Below are positions 1-7,203 of a stretch of DNA of 44,484 bases, piece after piece. How positions within the stretch are numbered: position 1 is the stretch's first letter; each line of letters starts with the position of its first letter. Location of the stretch: NCBI RefSeq assembly GCF_004305975.1, contig NZ_BHZI01000009.1, positions 1-44,484 on the forward strand, written 5' to 3'. The translations under genes and the position numbers were made by a program. Below the pieces are notes generated by a model. The model had not been told where the DNA came from, ran no database searches, and worked only from the letters and a program-made list of their open reading frames with translations. This stretch comes from Streptomyces otsuchiensis. Its GTDB lineage: Bacteria; Actinomycetota; Actinomycetes; Streptomycetales; Streptomycetaceae.

Positions 1-162
1 GGTCGGCAGCACCACCCGCGCCCCCGAGACCTTGCCCAGAACCCGCGCGCAGGCGGCGGCCAGACCGGCGGCGGCCCGCCGCATCAGCGCCCCCTCGGGC
101 AGTCGCGCCATCAACCGCCCTTCGGCGGCCCGGACATCGTGCACGGAGTAAGCGATACGCAT
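1..162 (-). CDS. nnr: Bifunctional NAD(P)H-hydrate epimerase/dehydratase, N-terminal fragment
   Basis: Only the first 54 codons lie in the window; the gene runs off the left edge. The N-terminus MRIAYSVHDVRAAEG followed by an RLPEGALMRRAA stretch matches the start of actinobacterial YjeF-type proteins, which repair damaged NAD(P)H hydrates: the N-terminal domain epimerises and the C-terminal domain dehydrates with ADP. The position just after acpS on the same strand is the usual Streptomyces order. No Shine-Dalgarno sequence is visible before the ATG, but a CAGACT box sits 7 bases upstream, so a leaderless start is likely. Whether the dehydratase domain is fused cannot be seen here. Confidence 0.8.
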   Translation of the reverse strand, partial: MRIAYSVHDVRAAEGRLMARLPEGALMRRAAAGLAAACARVLGKVSGARVVLPT

Positions 163-169
163 GGCACCC

Positions 170-175
170 AGTCTG
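170..175 (-). promoter_or_regulatory. -10 box of a probable leaderless promoter for nnr
   Basis: CAGACT on the minus strand, 7 bases before the ATG at 162. That spacing puts the transcription start at or next to the start codon. No good -35 box is visible. Confidence 0.4.
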
Positions 176-248
176 GCCCGGACCGGCCACCGGCGCCGCC
201 GGGCCGCGCCCGATGGCGCCCAGCGGGCCGCGCCCGACCGCGATGTCC

Positions 249-617
249 TCAGCCCTCGGCGATGACCACGGCCGAGGCGATGCCCGCGTCATGGCTGAGC
301 GAGACATGCCAGGAGCGCACCCCCAGCTTCTCGGCACACGCCAGAACCGTTCCGGTGACCTTCAGGGTGGGGCGGCCGCTGTCCTCGGCGACCACCTCCA
401 CATCCGTCCAGCGCAGCCCTCCCGGCGCACCGAGCGCCTTCGCCAGGGCCTCCTTGGCGGCGAACCGGGCGGCCAGCGAGGCGACACCCCGGGGCTCGCC
501 GTCGGGCAGCCGGAGCTCCGCGTCCACGAACAGCCGGTCGGCCAGTGCCGGGGTGCGGCGCAGCGACTCCCGGAACCGCTCGATCTCCGCCACGTCGATG
601 CCCACTCCCACGATCAC
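249..617 (-). CDS. acpS: Holo-[acyl-carrier-protein] synthase
   Basis: A 122-residue AcpS-type phosphopantetheinyl transferase. It moves 4'-phosphopantetheine from CoA to the conserved serine of acyl carrier proteins for fatty acid (and type II polyketide) synthesis. Visible signatures are VGIDV with the metal ligand Asp8 and the [13 protein letters not shown] motif with Glu56, both hallmarks of the family. Length is typical (about 120). The start is the GTG at 617, preceded by GAGGTGG at a suitable distance. It lies upstream of nnr on the same strand, with an 86-bp gap that has its own -10 box, and is divergent from coaA, another gene of CoA supply. Confidence 0.95.
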   Translation of the reverse strand: MIVGVGIDVAEIERFRESLRRTPALADRLFVDAELRLPDGEPRGVASLAARFAAKEALAKALGAPGGLRWTDVEVVAEDSGRPTLKVTGTVLACAEKLGVRSWHVSLSHDAGIASAVVIAEG

Positions 618-736
618 AGCGCCGCCACCTCGCCCCGCGCGTCGTCACCGGAAGCGGGGTGCGGAACGGCGGCCGCGCGGCGCGCGCGCCCGGCGTGCGC
701 GGGGTGCCCGCCCAGGTGGCCCACCATGCCTGTCAT
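614..736 (-). CDS. Possible 40-residue upstream ORF coupled to acpS
   Basis: An ATG at 736 opens a 40-codon frame, rich in His, Ala and Arg, whose TGA overlaps the GTG start of acpS. A TAGGCT -10 box lies 8 bases before this ATG, so transcription could begin almost at its start codon. I recognise no protein family. The overlap would allow translational coupling. It could equally be untranslated leader that is open by chance in GC-rich DNA. Confidence 0.2.
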   Translation of the reverse strand: MTGMVGHLGGHPAHAGRARRAAAVPHPASGDDARGEVAAL

Positions 737-744
737 GGTCAGCG

Positions 745-750
745 AGCCTA
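745..750 (-). promoter_or_regulatory. -10 box of acpS promoter
   Basis: TAGGCT on the minus strand fits the HrdB -10 consensus TANNNT. The best -35 at 18 bp is TGGCCG, which is weak. It sits in the divergent acpS/coaA gap and is the only good -10 seen for acpS. Confidence 0.4.
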
Positions 751-859
751 GCCAGCTCCCGGTCCGCACGGCCACCCGGCACCGGGCCCGGAGGTGACGC
801 GTGCGGCCGGAGCGCGCGACGGCGCGGGGGCGGTGCCCGGGCGGCGCGGGGGTGGCGCG

Positions 860-865
860 CACAAT
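860..865 (+). promoter_or_regulatory. -10 box of probable leaderless promoter for coaA
   Basis: CACAAT stands 7 bases before the GTG at 873. The box overlaps an ATG at 864 that could otherwise be taken as the start, which argues for the GTG as the true leaderless start. Confidence 0.4.
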
Positions 866-872
866 GGGTGAC

Positions 873-1943
873 GTGTCCACGCAATCGCATCCGCGCCCGC
901 CCGTCGACCCGTCGGCCGGATCCGGCCCCGCCCGCCCGGCGGCAACACCCGCCGGGGCCGCGCCCGCCGGGGCCGCCCCAGCCCACGGCGGGACGAGCCC
1001 GTACGTGGACCTCAGCCGCGCCGAGTGGTCCGCACTGCGCGAACGGTCCGCCTCCGCCGCCCCGCTGGCCGCCGAGGAGGTGGCACAGCTGCGCGGCCTG
1101 GGCGACGTCAGCGACCTCGACGAGGTGCGCGAGGTCTACCTCCCGCTCTCCCGGCTGCTGAACCTCTACGTCGGCGCCACCCACGGCCTGCGCGGCGCGC
1201 TCACCACCTTCCTCGGCGACGCCGCCGGCGAAGGCGCCCGCCAGGGGACGCCGTTCGTGATCGGGGTGGCCGGCAGCGTCGCGGTCGGCAAGTCCACCGT
1301 CTCCCGGCTGCTGCGCGCACTGCTGGCGCGCTGGCCCGAGCACCCCCGGGTGGAGCTGGTGACGACCGACGGGTTCCTGCTGCCCAACGCGGAGCTGCGG
1401 CGGCGCGGCCTGATGTCACGCAAGGGGTTCCCCGAGTCCTACGACCGGCGCGCGCTCACCCGGTTCGTGGCGGATGTGAAGGCCGGGAAGCCGGAGGTGT
1501 CCGCGCCGGTCTACTCGCACCTGATCTACGACATCGTGCCCGGCGAGCGGCTGACCGTCCGCCGCCCGGACATCCTGATCGTGGAGGGGCTCAACGTCCT
1601 CCAGCCGGCTCTGCCGGGCGCCGACGGCCGGACCCGGGTGGCGGTCGCGGACTTCTTCGACTTCTCCGTCTACGTGGACGCCAGTACCGCCGACATCCGC
1701 GCCTGGTACCTGGACCGCTTCCGGAAGCTGCGGCAGACCGCCTTCCAGGACCCGTCCTCCTACTTCCGCCGCTACACCGAGGTGTCGGAGGACGAGGCCC
1801 TGGCCTACGCGCGGACCATCTGGGACACCATCAACGAGCCGAACCTGGTCGAGAACATCGCCCCCACCCGCGGCCGCGCCACCCTCATCCTCCGCAAGGG
1901 CGCGGACCACACCGTGCAACGTCTCGCCCTCCGCAAGGTCTGA
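873..1943 (+). CDS. coaA: Type I pantothenate kinase
   Basis: Catalyses ATP-dependent phosphorylation of pantothenate, the first step of CoA synthesis. The Walker A motif [12 protein letters not shown] is near residue 131. It is followed by typical CoaA segments: [23 protein letters not shown], the [12 protein letters not shown] block, and a C-terminal [17 protein letters not shown] block. Residues 1-45 form a Pro/Ala-rich, probably disordered tail. The start is uncertain: GTG at 873 follows a -10 box by 7 bases, while ATG at 864 lies inside that box and has no Shine-Dalgarno site. It is divergent from acpS, which uses CoA. Confidence 0.93.
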   Translation: MSTQSHPRPPVDPSAGSGPARPAATPAGAAPAGAAPAHGGTSPYVDLSRAEWSALRERSASAAPLAAEEVAQLRGLGDVSDLDEVREVYLPLSRLLNLYVGATHGLRGALTTFLGDAAGEGARQGTPFVIGVAGSVAVGKSTVSRLLRALLARWPEHPRVELVTTDGFLLPNAELRRRGLMSRKGFPESYDRRALTRFVADVKAGKPEVSAPVYSHLIYDIVPGERLTVRRPDILIVEGLNVLQPALPGADGRTRVAVADFFDFSVYVDASTADIRAWYLDRFRKLRQTAFQDPSSYFRRYTEVSEDEALAYARTIWDTINEPNLVENIAPTRGRATLILRKGADHTVQRLALRKV

Positions 1944-1968
1944 CCGGCCACCGTTCTGAGCCGCTCCG

Positions 1969-2130
1969 TCAGATACCGGACGGCGGCGGACCCTGCCCCC
2001 GGGCGCGCAGCCGGAATCGTTCCTCGAAGTCGATCTCACCGAGGTTGTGGAGGCGGTCGATCATGGAGGAGACGCTGACCGCGCCGCGCGGCAACGACAG
2101 TCGGCCCGGCCACGGAGTGGCGTCGGCCAT
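1969..2130 (-). CDS. Putative 53-residue protein of unknown function
   Basis: A short frame between glmM and coaA starting MADATPWPGRLSLPRG and continuing with an AVSVSSMIDRLHNLGEIDF segment, an amphipathic-looking stretch, then an Arg-rich and Pro/Gly-ending tail. The residue mix and GC-rich third positions look like a real Streptomyces protein, and this slot between glmM and coaA commonly holds a small hypothetical gene. No strong Shine-Dalgarno site is visible. I do not recognise a domain. It converges on coaA, with 25 bases between the stop codons. Confidence 0.45.
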   Translation of the reverse strand: MADATPWPGRLSLPRGAVSVSSMIDRLHNLGEIDFEERFRLRARGQGPPPSGI

Positions 2131-2173
2131 CACGGGCGGACAGGCGCCACCACCGCGGCCCGACCAAGTTCAT

Positions 2174-2189
2174 TCACCCACACGGGTGA
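2174..2189. promoter_or_regulatory. Inverted repeat upstream of the 53-residue gene
   Basis: TCACCC-ACAC-GGGTGA is a perfect 6-bp inverted repeat about 45 bases upstream of the start at 2130. On the minus strand an imperfect ATGACA -35 and a GTGAAT-like -10 flank it, so it could be an operator over a promoter. Either part could be chance. Confidence 0.3.
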
Positions 2190-2215
2190 GAACGCTCTGT
2201 CATGTCTCACCACGG

Positions 2216-2241
2216 CGCCCCCGCCGAACGCAGCGGGGGCG
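2216..2241 (-). terminator. Hairpin terminator downstream of glmM
   Basis: Perfect 9-bp stem CGCCCCCGC/GCGGGGGCG with an 8-base loop, 22 bases after the glmM stop. It has no U tract, as is usual for actinobacterial terminators. Confidence 0.55.
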
Positions 2242-2262
2242 GAGCACGCGGAACGGACCGGG

Positions 2263-3648
2263 TCAGGGGCCGGCCGGGGCCGGGACCTCGATGGAGAGGC
2301 TGGAGCGCACCACACCGGCGAGCCGTTCGGCGACGGCCGCCGCCCGGTCGGCGTCGGCGGCCTCGACCATGACGCGGACCAGCGGCTCGGTGCCCGAGGG
2401 GCGCAGCAGCACCCGGCCGGTCTCCCCCAGCTCCCGCTCGGCGTCCGCGACGGCGGTGGCCAGTTCCTCGGAGGTGGCCGCGCGGCTCTTGTCGACACCA
2501 CGGACGTTGATCAGGACCTGCGGCAGGCGGCGCATCACCCCGGCCAGGTCGGCGAGGCCGCGGCCGGTGGCGGCCATGCGGGCGGCGAGCAGCAGGCCGG
2601 TGAGGGTGCCGTCGCCGGTGGTGGCGTGGTCCAGCACGATGACGTGCCCGGACTGCTCGCCGCCCAGGGCGAATCCGCCGGCCTTCATCTCCTCCATGAC
2701 GTAGCGGTCGCCGACAGCGGTCTGGCGCAGCGTCAGGCCCTCGGCCTCCATGGCGAGTTTGAAGCCGAGGTTGGACATCACGGTGGAGACGACGGTGTCG
2801 TGGCGGAGCTTGCCGGCCTCCCGCAGGGCGAGGGCGAGCACGGCCAGGATCTGGTCGCCGTCGACGTCGGCGCCGGCGGCGTCGACGGCCAGGCAGCGGT
2901 CGGCGTCGCCGTCGACGGCGATACCCAGGTGGGCTCCGTGCTCGACGACCGCGGCGCGCAGCGGTTCGAGGTGGGTGGAGCCGTAACCGTCGTTGATGTT
3001 GAGGCCGTCCGGGTCGGTGCCGATGGTGATCACCTCGGCGCCGGCGCGGGCGAACGCCTCGGGGGCGACCCGGGAGGCCGCGCCGTGCGCGCCGTCGACC
3101 ACCACCTTGAGCCCGTCGAGGCGGTTGGGCAGCACCCCGATCAGGTGGGAGACGTAGGTGTCCAGCCCGGCGGCGTGGTCGGTGACGCGGCCGACGCCGG
3201 CCCCGACGGGGCGGTCCCACGGCTTGCCCTCGGCCATGTCCCGGTAGACGGCCTCGATGCGGTCCTCCAGCTCGTCGGCCAGTTTGAGGCCGCCGCGGGC
3301 GAAGAACTTGATGCCGTTGTCGGGCATCGGGTTGTGGCTGGCGGAGAGCATCACGCCGAAGTCGGCGCCCAGGGCGCCGGTGAGGTGGGCGATCGCCGGG
3401 GTGGGCAGCACTCCGACGCGCCGGACGTCGACACCGGCGGCGGCCAGACCGGCCACCACGGCGGACTCCAGGAACTCGCCCGAGGCGCGCGGGTCACGGC
3501 CGACGACGGCGACGGGCCGGCGGGATTCGCCGCTGCCGGGCGCCACCAGCACTCTGGCGGCGGCGGAGGAGAGTCCGAGGGCCAGCTCTGCCGTGAGTTC
3601 CACGTTGGCGACGCCACGAACGCCGTCGGTGCCGAACAGTCGTCCCAC
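2263..3648 (-). CDS. glmM: Phosphoglucosamine mutase
   Basis: Converts glucosamine-6-phosphate to glucosamine-1-phosphate for UDP-GlcNAc and peptidoglycan synthesis. Visible signatures are [11 protein letters not shown] at the N-terminus, the catalytic phosphoserine loop SASHNP with Ser104, the metal loop DGDADR, the sugar loop GGEQSGH, and the phosphate-binding [11 protein letters not shown] near the C-terminus. The 461-residue length is close to the family norm of about 450. The GTG at 3648 is fixed by CGGAGGAAAACT directly before it. It lies downstream of rplM-rpsI, as in other Streptomyces, but has its own promoter and sits behind a strong terminator. Confidence 0.97.
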   Translation of the reverse strand: MGRLFGTDGVRGVANVELTAELALGLSSAAARVLVAPGSGESRRPVAVVGRDPRASGEFLESAVVAGLAAAGVDVRRVGVLPTPAIAHLTGALGADFGVMLSASHNPMPDNGIKFFARGGLKLADELEDRIEAVYRDMAEGKPWDRPVGAGVGRVTDHAAGLDTYVSHLIGVLPNRLDGLKVVVDGAHGAASRVAPEAFARAGAEVITIGTDPDGLNINDGYGSTHLEPLRAAVVEHGAHLGIAVDGDADRCLAVDAAGADVDGDQILAVLALALREAGKLRHDTVVSTVMSNLGFKLAMEAEGLTLRQTAVGDRYVMEEMKAGGFALGGEQSGHVIVLDHATTGDGTLTGLLLAARMAATGRGLADLAGVMRRLPQVLINVRGVDKSRAATSEELATAVADAERELGETGRVLLRPSGTEPLVRVMVEAADADRAAAVAERLAGVVRSSLSIEVPAPAGP

Positions 3649-3688
3649 AGTTTTCCTCCGAGATAGCCGGGCCGCCCCCACACGATTA

Positions 3689-3718
3689 ACCTTATTAACC
3701 ATATCCCGTGGATTTCAA
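3689..3718 (-). promoter_or_regulatory. glmM promoter, HrdB type
   Basis: -35 TTGAAA (3713-3718), 18-bp spacer, -10 TAAGGT (3689-3694), followed by about 35 bases of leader to the GTG at 3648. The -10 is embedded in a direct repeat GGTTAAT-AA-GGTTAAT (3685-3700), a conspicuously AT-rich island in this GC-rich sequence. Confidence 0.7.
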
Positions 3719-3769
3719 CGCGCCGCTATTCACGCACATGAGTTGTTCACAGGATTTACGCGCACAGCA

Positions 3770-3803
3770 ACGCCCCGCCAGTGAATCGTCACTGGCGGGG
3801 CGT
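3770..3803 (-). terminator. Terminator of the rplM-rpsI operon
   Basis: A perfect 15-bp stem ACGCCCCGCCAGTGA/TCACTGGCGGGGCGT with loop ATCG, 32 bases after the rpsI stop. One of the strongest hairpins in the window. Confidence 0.85.
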
Positions 3804-3835
3804 CAGCGAACGTCGTCAGACGGCGTGAGCCGACA

Positions 3836-4354
3836 TTAACGCTTGCTGTACTGCGTACCCTTACGGGCCTTCTTGAGACCGGCCTTCTTGCGCTCAACGG
3901 CGCGGGCGTCACGGGTCAGGAAGCCGGCCTTCTTGAGCGGGGCGCGGTTGTTGTCCGCGTCCGCCTCGTTCAGGGCGCGGGCCACACCGAGGCGCAGCGC
4001 ACCGGCCTGGCCGGAGATGCCGCCGCCGGAGATGCGGGCGACGACGTCGTAACGCTCGTCGAGCTCCAGCACCTTGAAGGGCTCGTTGACTTCCTGCTGG
4101 TGCACCTTGTTGGGGAAGTACCCCTCGAGGGTGCGACCGTTGATCTTCCACTTGCCGCTGCCCGGCACGATGCGCACGCGGGCGATGGCGTTCTTGCGAC
4201 GGCCGGTGCCGGCGCCCGGCAGCGGGTCGCCGAAGTGCGCGGTGGCGTCGGCGGCGAAGTCCTCGGAGGGCACGCTCTCGGTCGTGTACTCCTGGACGTC
4301 CGGCACGGCGGCGTCGAGGGTCTCGGTCTCGGTCTCAGTGGTGTTCTCGGCCAC
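3836..4354 (-). CDS. rpsI: 30S ribosomal protein S9
   Basis: 172 residues. Residues 1-45 are an acidic Thr/Glu-rich extension ([15 protein letters not shown]) of the kind seen in actinobacterial S9. The S9 body follows: [12 protein letters not shown], then the [21 protein letters not shown]-type core, ending in the basic tail [12 protein letters not shown] that reaches the P-site tRNA in the ribosome. Second gene of the L13-S9 operon, 40 bases after rplM. Confidence 0.98.
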   Translation of the reverse strand: MAENTTETETETLDAAVPDVQEYTTESVPSEDFAADATAHFGDPLPGAGTGRRKNAIARVRIVPGSGKWKINGRTLEGYFPNKVHQQEVNEPFKVLELDERYDVVARISGGGISGQAGALRLGVARALNEADADNNRAPLKKAGFLTRDARAVERKKAGLKKARKGTQYSKR

Positions 4355-4394
4355 GATTTTCCTCAGATTCTCTGTGTCTTAGGGGTGGCCGGGA

Positions 4395-4838
4395 CTACTG
4401 CGCGACCTGGGTGATCTCGAACGGCACCGGCTGCTGGGCACCGTGCGGGTGCTCGGCGCCGGCGTACACCTTCAGCTTGGAAAGCATCTGGCGACCCAGG
4501 CTGTTCTTGGGGAGCATGCCCTTGACGGCCTTCTCGACGGCCTTCTCCGGGTTCTTCTCCAGCAGCTCGTCGTAGCGGATCGACCGCAGACCACCCGGGT
4601 AGCCGGAGTGGCGGTAGGCGAGCTTCTGGGTCCGCTTGTTGCCGGACAGGTGCACCTTGGCGGCGTTGACGATGATGACGAAGTCACCGGTGTCGACGTG
4701 CGGCGCGTAGACGGGCTTGTGCTTGCCGCGCAGGAGGGTCGCGGTCTGGGATGCCAGACGGCCGAGAACGATGTCCTCGGCGTCGATGACATGCCACTGA
4801 CGCTGGACGTCGCCGGGCTTGGGGCTGTACGTACGCAC
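4395..4838 (-). CDS. rplM: 50S ribosomal protein L13
   Basis: 147 residues starting [20 protein letters not shown], with the L13 signatures [18 protein letters not shown] and [15 protein letters not shown]13 is an early 23S-binding assembly protein. The start is GTG at 4838. It heads a two-gene operon with rpsI and is transcribed from a strong promoter at 5011-5040 with a leader of about 165 nt. Confidence 0.98.
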   Translation of the reverse strand: MRTYSPKPGDVQRQWHVIDAEDIVLGRLASQTATLLRGKHKPVYAPHVDTGDFVIIVNAAKVHLSGNKRTQKLAYRHSGYPGGLRSIRYDELLEKNPEKAVEKAVKGMLPKNSLGRQMLSKLKVYAGAEHPHGAQQPVPFEITQVAQ

Positions 4839-5010
4839 GGTCGTAGCCTTCGCTTAAGTGTGAGTGGGTCCTTAACTGGCCGGCAAAAGACTCAGCGGAC
4901 CCGTCGCACCACGGTGACGCAACCGGGTGAGAAGGTCCGATGATCCTCCGGACGACCGGCGCAAGGCCCCTCTCGTGAGATCGAGCAAGCCATACGCATA
5001 TCGACCAGGC

Positions 5011-5040
5011 AGAATACCGGGCTCCACCCGGACGGGTCAA
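5011..5040 (-). promoter_or_regulatory. rplM-rpsI promoter
   Basis: -35 TTGACC (5035-5040), 18-bp spacer, -10 TATTCT (5011-5016), close to the HrdB consensus. Predicted start near 5004, giving a leader of about 165 nt before the rplM GTG. The leader has an inverted repeat (GGTC-GTCCG with CGGACC, about 4935-4960) that may form a structured element. Autoregulation by L13 through its leader is known in other bacteria; here it is only a possibility. Confidence 0.75.
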
Positions 5041-5376
5041 AACGGGTCCCCGCCACCCACCCGGCGACCACCTGCCGCCGGCCCCCGCCGACCACGTCGC
5101 CGCTGGTCGAGCCGCCATCGACCGACTCGACTCCGCCACGTTCGTCAACATCTCACATACTTTCTCCCGTCTGGGCGAATGTGTGTGCGATGAGGGATAT
5201 CCGCCCTGCGGGAAGCCAAGGATCCCGGTGCGGCGCCCACCCACCGCCCCGCCTCCGGGCGGCCCGACCGTGAGGATCCGCAGTGACCCATCTCTCCCGC
5301 ACCCCCACTTCCGCCACCGCGACGGACCCGGCCCCGACGCCGACGGCCGGGCGGCCCGGCTCCGGCGGCGGTCGCC
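5041..5376. other. Non-coding gap upstream of the rplM promoter
   Basis: 336 bases between the rplM promoter and the ABC-F stop codon. Frames open here have no recognisable protein and no Shine-Dalgarno site. No convincing terminator for the ABC-F gene, RNA gene or repeat was found. Confidence 0.5.
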
Positions 5377-7068
5377 TCAGCGGGCGCGGACCACCCTGGC
5401 CTCGTCCCAGACGGGCTCCGGGACCTCCCGCACCACGCCGTCCGAGCCGAAGACCAGATAGCGGTCGAAGCCGCGCGCGAACCAGCGGTCGTGGGTGACG
5501 GCCAGCACGGTGCCCTCGTACGCCTCCAGCCCGGTCTGGAGCGCCTCGGCGCTCTCCAGGTCGAGGTTGTCGGTGGGTTCGTCCAGCAGCAGCGCGGTGG
5601 CGCCGCCCAGTTCCAGGAGCAGGATCTGGAAACGCGCCTGCTGCCCGCCTGAGAGCCGTTCGTAGGGCTGCTCGGCCTGGCGGTCCAGCTCGTACCTGCG
5701 CAGCGCCGACATGGCCGCTCCGCGGTCCTTGGCGTGCTCCTTCCACAGGATCTCCAGAAGCGTCCGGCGCGGGGTGGCCCGGCCCGGGGCGGTCGCCGAC
5801 GGCTCGGCCGTCACCGGGGCGCCCTCGCGCGGCGCCGTCGGCGACGGCGCGGTGAGCGCGTTGGTCTGCGAGAAGTGGCCGGCCACCACACGGGCGCCCA
5901 GCTTCCACTGCCCGCCGTGCGCCACCTGCTCGCCCGCCAGCAACCGGAGGAAGTGCGACTTGCCCGAGCCGTTGGAGCCCAGGACGGCCACCCGCTCGCC
6001 GTAGAAGACCTCCAGCGAGAACGGCTTCATCAGCCCCGTCAGCTCCAGCCCCTCCGCGGTGACGGCGCGCACCCCGGTGCGGCCACCGCGCAGCCGCATG
6101 GTGATCTCCTGCTCGCGCGGCGGCTGCTGGGGCGGGCCGGCCTCCTCCCACTTCCGCAGCCGGGTCTGGGCCGCCTGGTAGCGCGAGGCGAGTCCGTCGT
6201 TGAAGGCGGCCTTCTGCTTGAGCGTGTGGACCAGTTGCTTGAGCTGGGCGTGCTTCTCGTCCCAGCGGCGGCGCAGCTCCTCGAACCGCGCGAACCGCTC
6301 CCGCCGGGCCTGCGGGAAGTCCTCGAAGCCGCCGCCGTGCACCCACACGTCGGAGCCGGCCGGTCCGGGCTCCACGCTGATGATCTTCTGTGCGGAGCGG
6401 GCCAGCAGCTCCCGGTCGTGGGAGATGAACAGCACCGTCTTGCGGGTCTCGCGCAGCTGCTCCTCCAGCCACCGCTTGCCGGGGACGTCGAGGTAGTTGT
6501 CCGGCTCGTCCAGCAGCAGCACCTGGTCGCTGCCGCGCAGCAGCGACTCCAGGACCAGCCGCTTCTGCTCGCCGCCGGAGAGCGTGTTCAGCTTCCGCCA
6601 CTGGGCCTGGTCGTAGGGGACGCCGAGGGCGGCGGTGGTGCAGATGTCCCAGCGGGTCTCGGCCTCGTACCCCTGCGCCTCGGCCCAGTCGGCCAGGGCC
6701 TGCGCGTAGCGCATCTGGTCGGCCTCGGTGTCGGTGGTCATCACGGCCAGCTCGGCCGCGTCCACGGCGAGCGCGGCGTCCCGCAGCCGCGGCGGGGCCA
6801 CGGAGACCAGCAGGTCGCGGACGGTCCCGTCGTCGCGGGTCGAACCGATGAACTGCGGCATCACCCCGAGACCACCGCTCACGGTGACCGTGCCCGCGTC
6901 GGGGCTCAGCTCACCCGCGATCATCCGCAGCAGGGTCGTCTTCCCGGCGCCGTTGGCGCCGACCAGGGCGACGGCGCTGCTCTCCCCCACCCGGAACGAG
7001 ACGTCCTGGAGGAGCGGACGCCCGTCCGGCAGTACGTAGTCCAGATGCGCGACCTCAACATGACCCAT
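5377..7068 (-). CDS. ABC-F family ATPase
   Basis: 563 residues with two nucleotide-binding domains and no membrane segments, so a ribosome-associated or regulatory ABC-F protein rather than a transporter. Domain 1 has GANGAGKTT (37-45), signature LSGGEQKRLV and Walker B LLLDEPDNYLD. A charged, Lys/Gln-rich linker follows. Domain 2 has GSNGSGKSH, LSGGQQARF and LLLDEPTDNLDLES. Between Walker A and the signature of domain 2 there is a Pro/Thr/Ala-rich insertion (TAPSPTAPREGAPVTAEP). Family members rescue stalled ribosomes or protect against antibiotics; which applies here cannot be told. A leaderless-type promoter with TTGGGA and GACAAT precedes it. Confidence 0.92.
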   Translation of the reverse strand: MGHVEVAHLDYVLPDGRPLLQDVSFRVGESSAVALVGANGAGKTTLLRMIAGELSPDAGTVTVSGGLGVMPQFIGSTRDDGTVRDLLVSVAPPRLRDAALAVDAAELAVMTTDTEADQMRYAQALADWAEAQGYEAETRWDICTTAALGVPYDQAQWRKLNTLSGGEQKRLVLESLLRGSDQVLLLDEPDNYLDVPGKRWLEEQLRETRKTVLFISHDRELLARSAQKIISVEPGPAGSDVWVHGGGFEDFPQARRERFARFEELRRRWDEKHAQLKQLVHTLKQKAAFNDGLASRYQAAQTRLRKWEEAGPPQQPPREQEITMRLRGGRTGVRAVTAEGLELTGLMKPFSLEVFYGERVAVLGSNGSGKSHFLRLLAGEQVAHGGQWKLGARVVAGHFSQTNALTAPSPTAPREGAPVTAEPSATAPGRATPRRTLLEILWKEHAKDRGAAMSALRRYELDRQAEQPYERLSGGQQARFQILLLELGGATALLLDEPTDNLDLESAEALQTGLEAYEGTVLAVTHDRWFARGFDRYLVFGSDGVVREVPEPVWDEARVVRAR

Positions 7069-7075
7069 GGCACCG

Positions 7076-7105
7076 ATTGTCAGGGGTCACGGCTGCCGTT
7101 CCCAA
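7076..7105 (-). promoter_or_regulatory. Leaderless promoter of the ABC-F gene
   Basis: -35 TTGGGA (7100-7105), 18-bp spacer, -10 GACAAT (7076-7081), then 7 bases to the ATG at 7068. There is no room for a ribosome binding site, so the mRNA probably starts at the start codon. Confidence 0.6.
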
Positions 7106-7191
7106 CCGTTTTCCGGCGGGCTCCGGCGCGGGCGGCGCCCGTGCGGCCGGATTGTGACCGGCCGGGCGGCGGCCGGTGACCGGCCGCTCCC

Positions 7192-7197
7192 TAAAAT
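7192..7197 (+). promoter_or_regulatory. -10 box for the membrane-anchored protein gene, leaderless type
   Basis: TAAAAT stands 6 bases before the ATG at 7204 and is an AT-rich hexamer in very GC-rich DNA. No clear -35 at 17-18 bp. Confidence 0.5.
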
Positions 7198-7203
7198 GCG
7201 GCC

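Noticed and set aside
2047-3666. A 539-codon plus-strand frame opposite glmM
   Set aside because: It is the antisense of a certain gene, its translation is Gly/Asp/His/Val repeat noise, and high GC keeps such frames open.
4684-5244. A 186-codon minus-strand frame upstream of rplM
   Set aside because: It runs through the rplM promoter and into rplM in another frame.
5041-5376. Possible tRNA or small RNA
   Set aside because: No cloverleaf or conserved T-loop bases; the folding seen is ordinary for this GC content.
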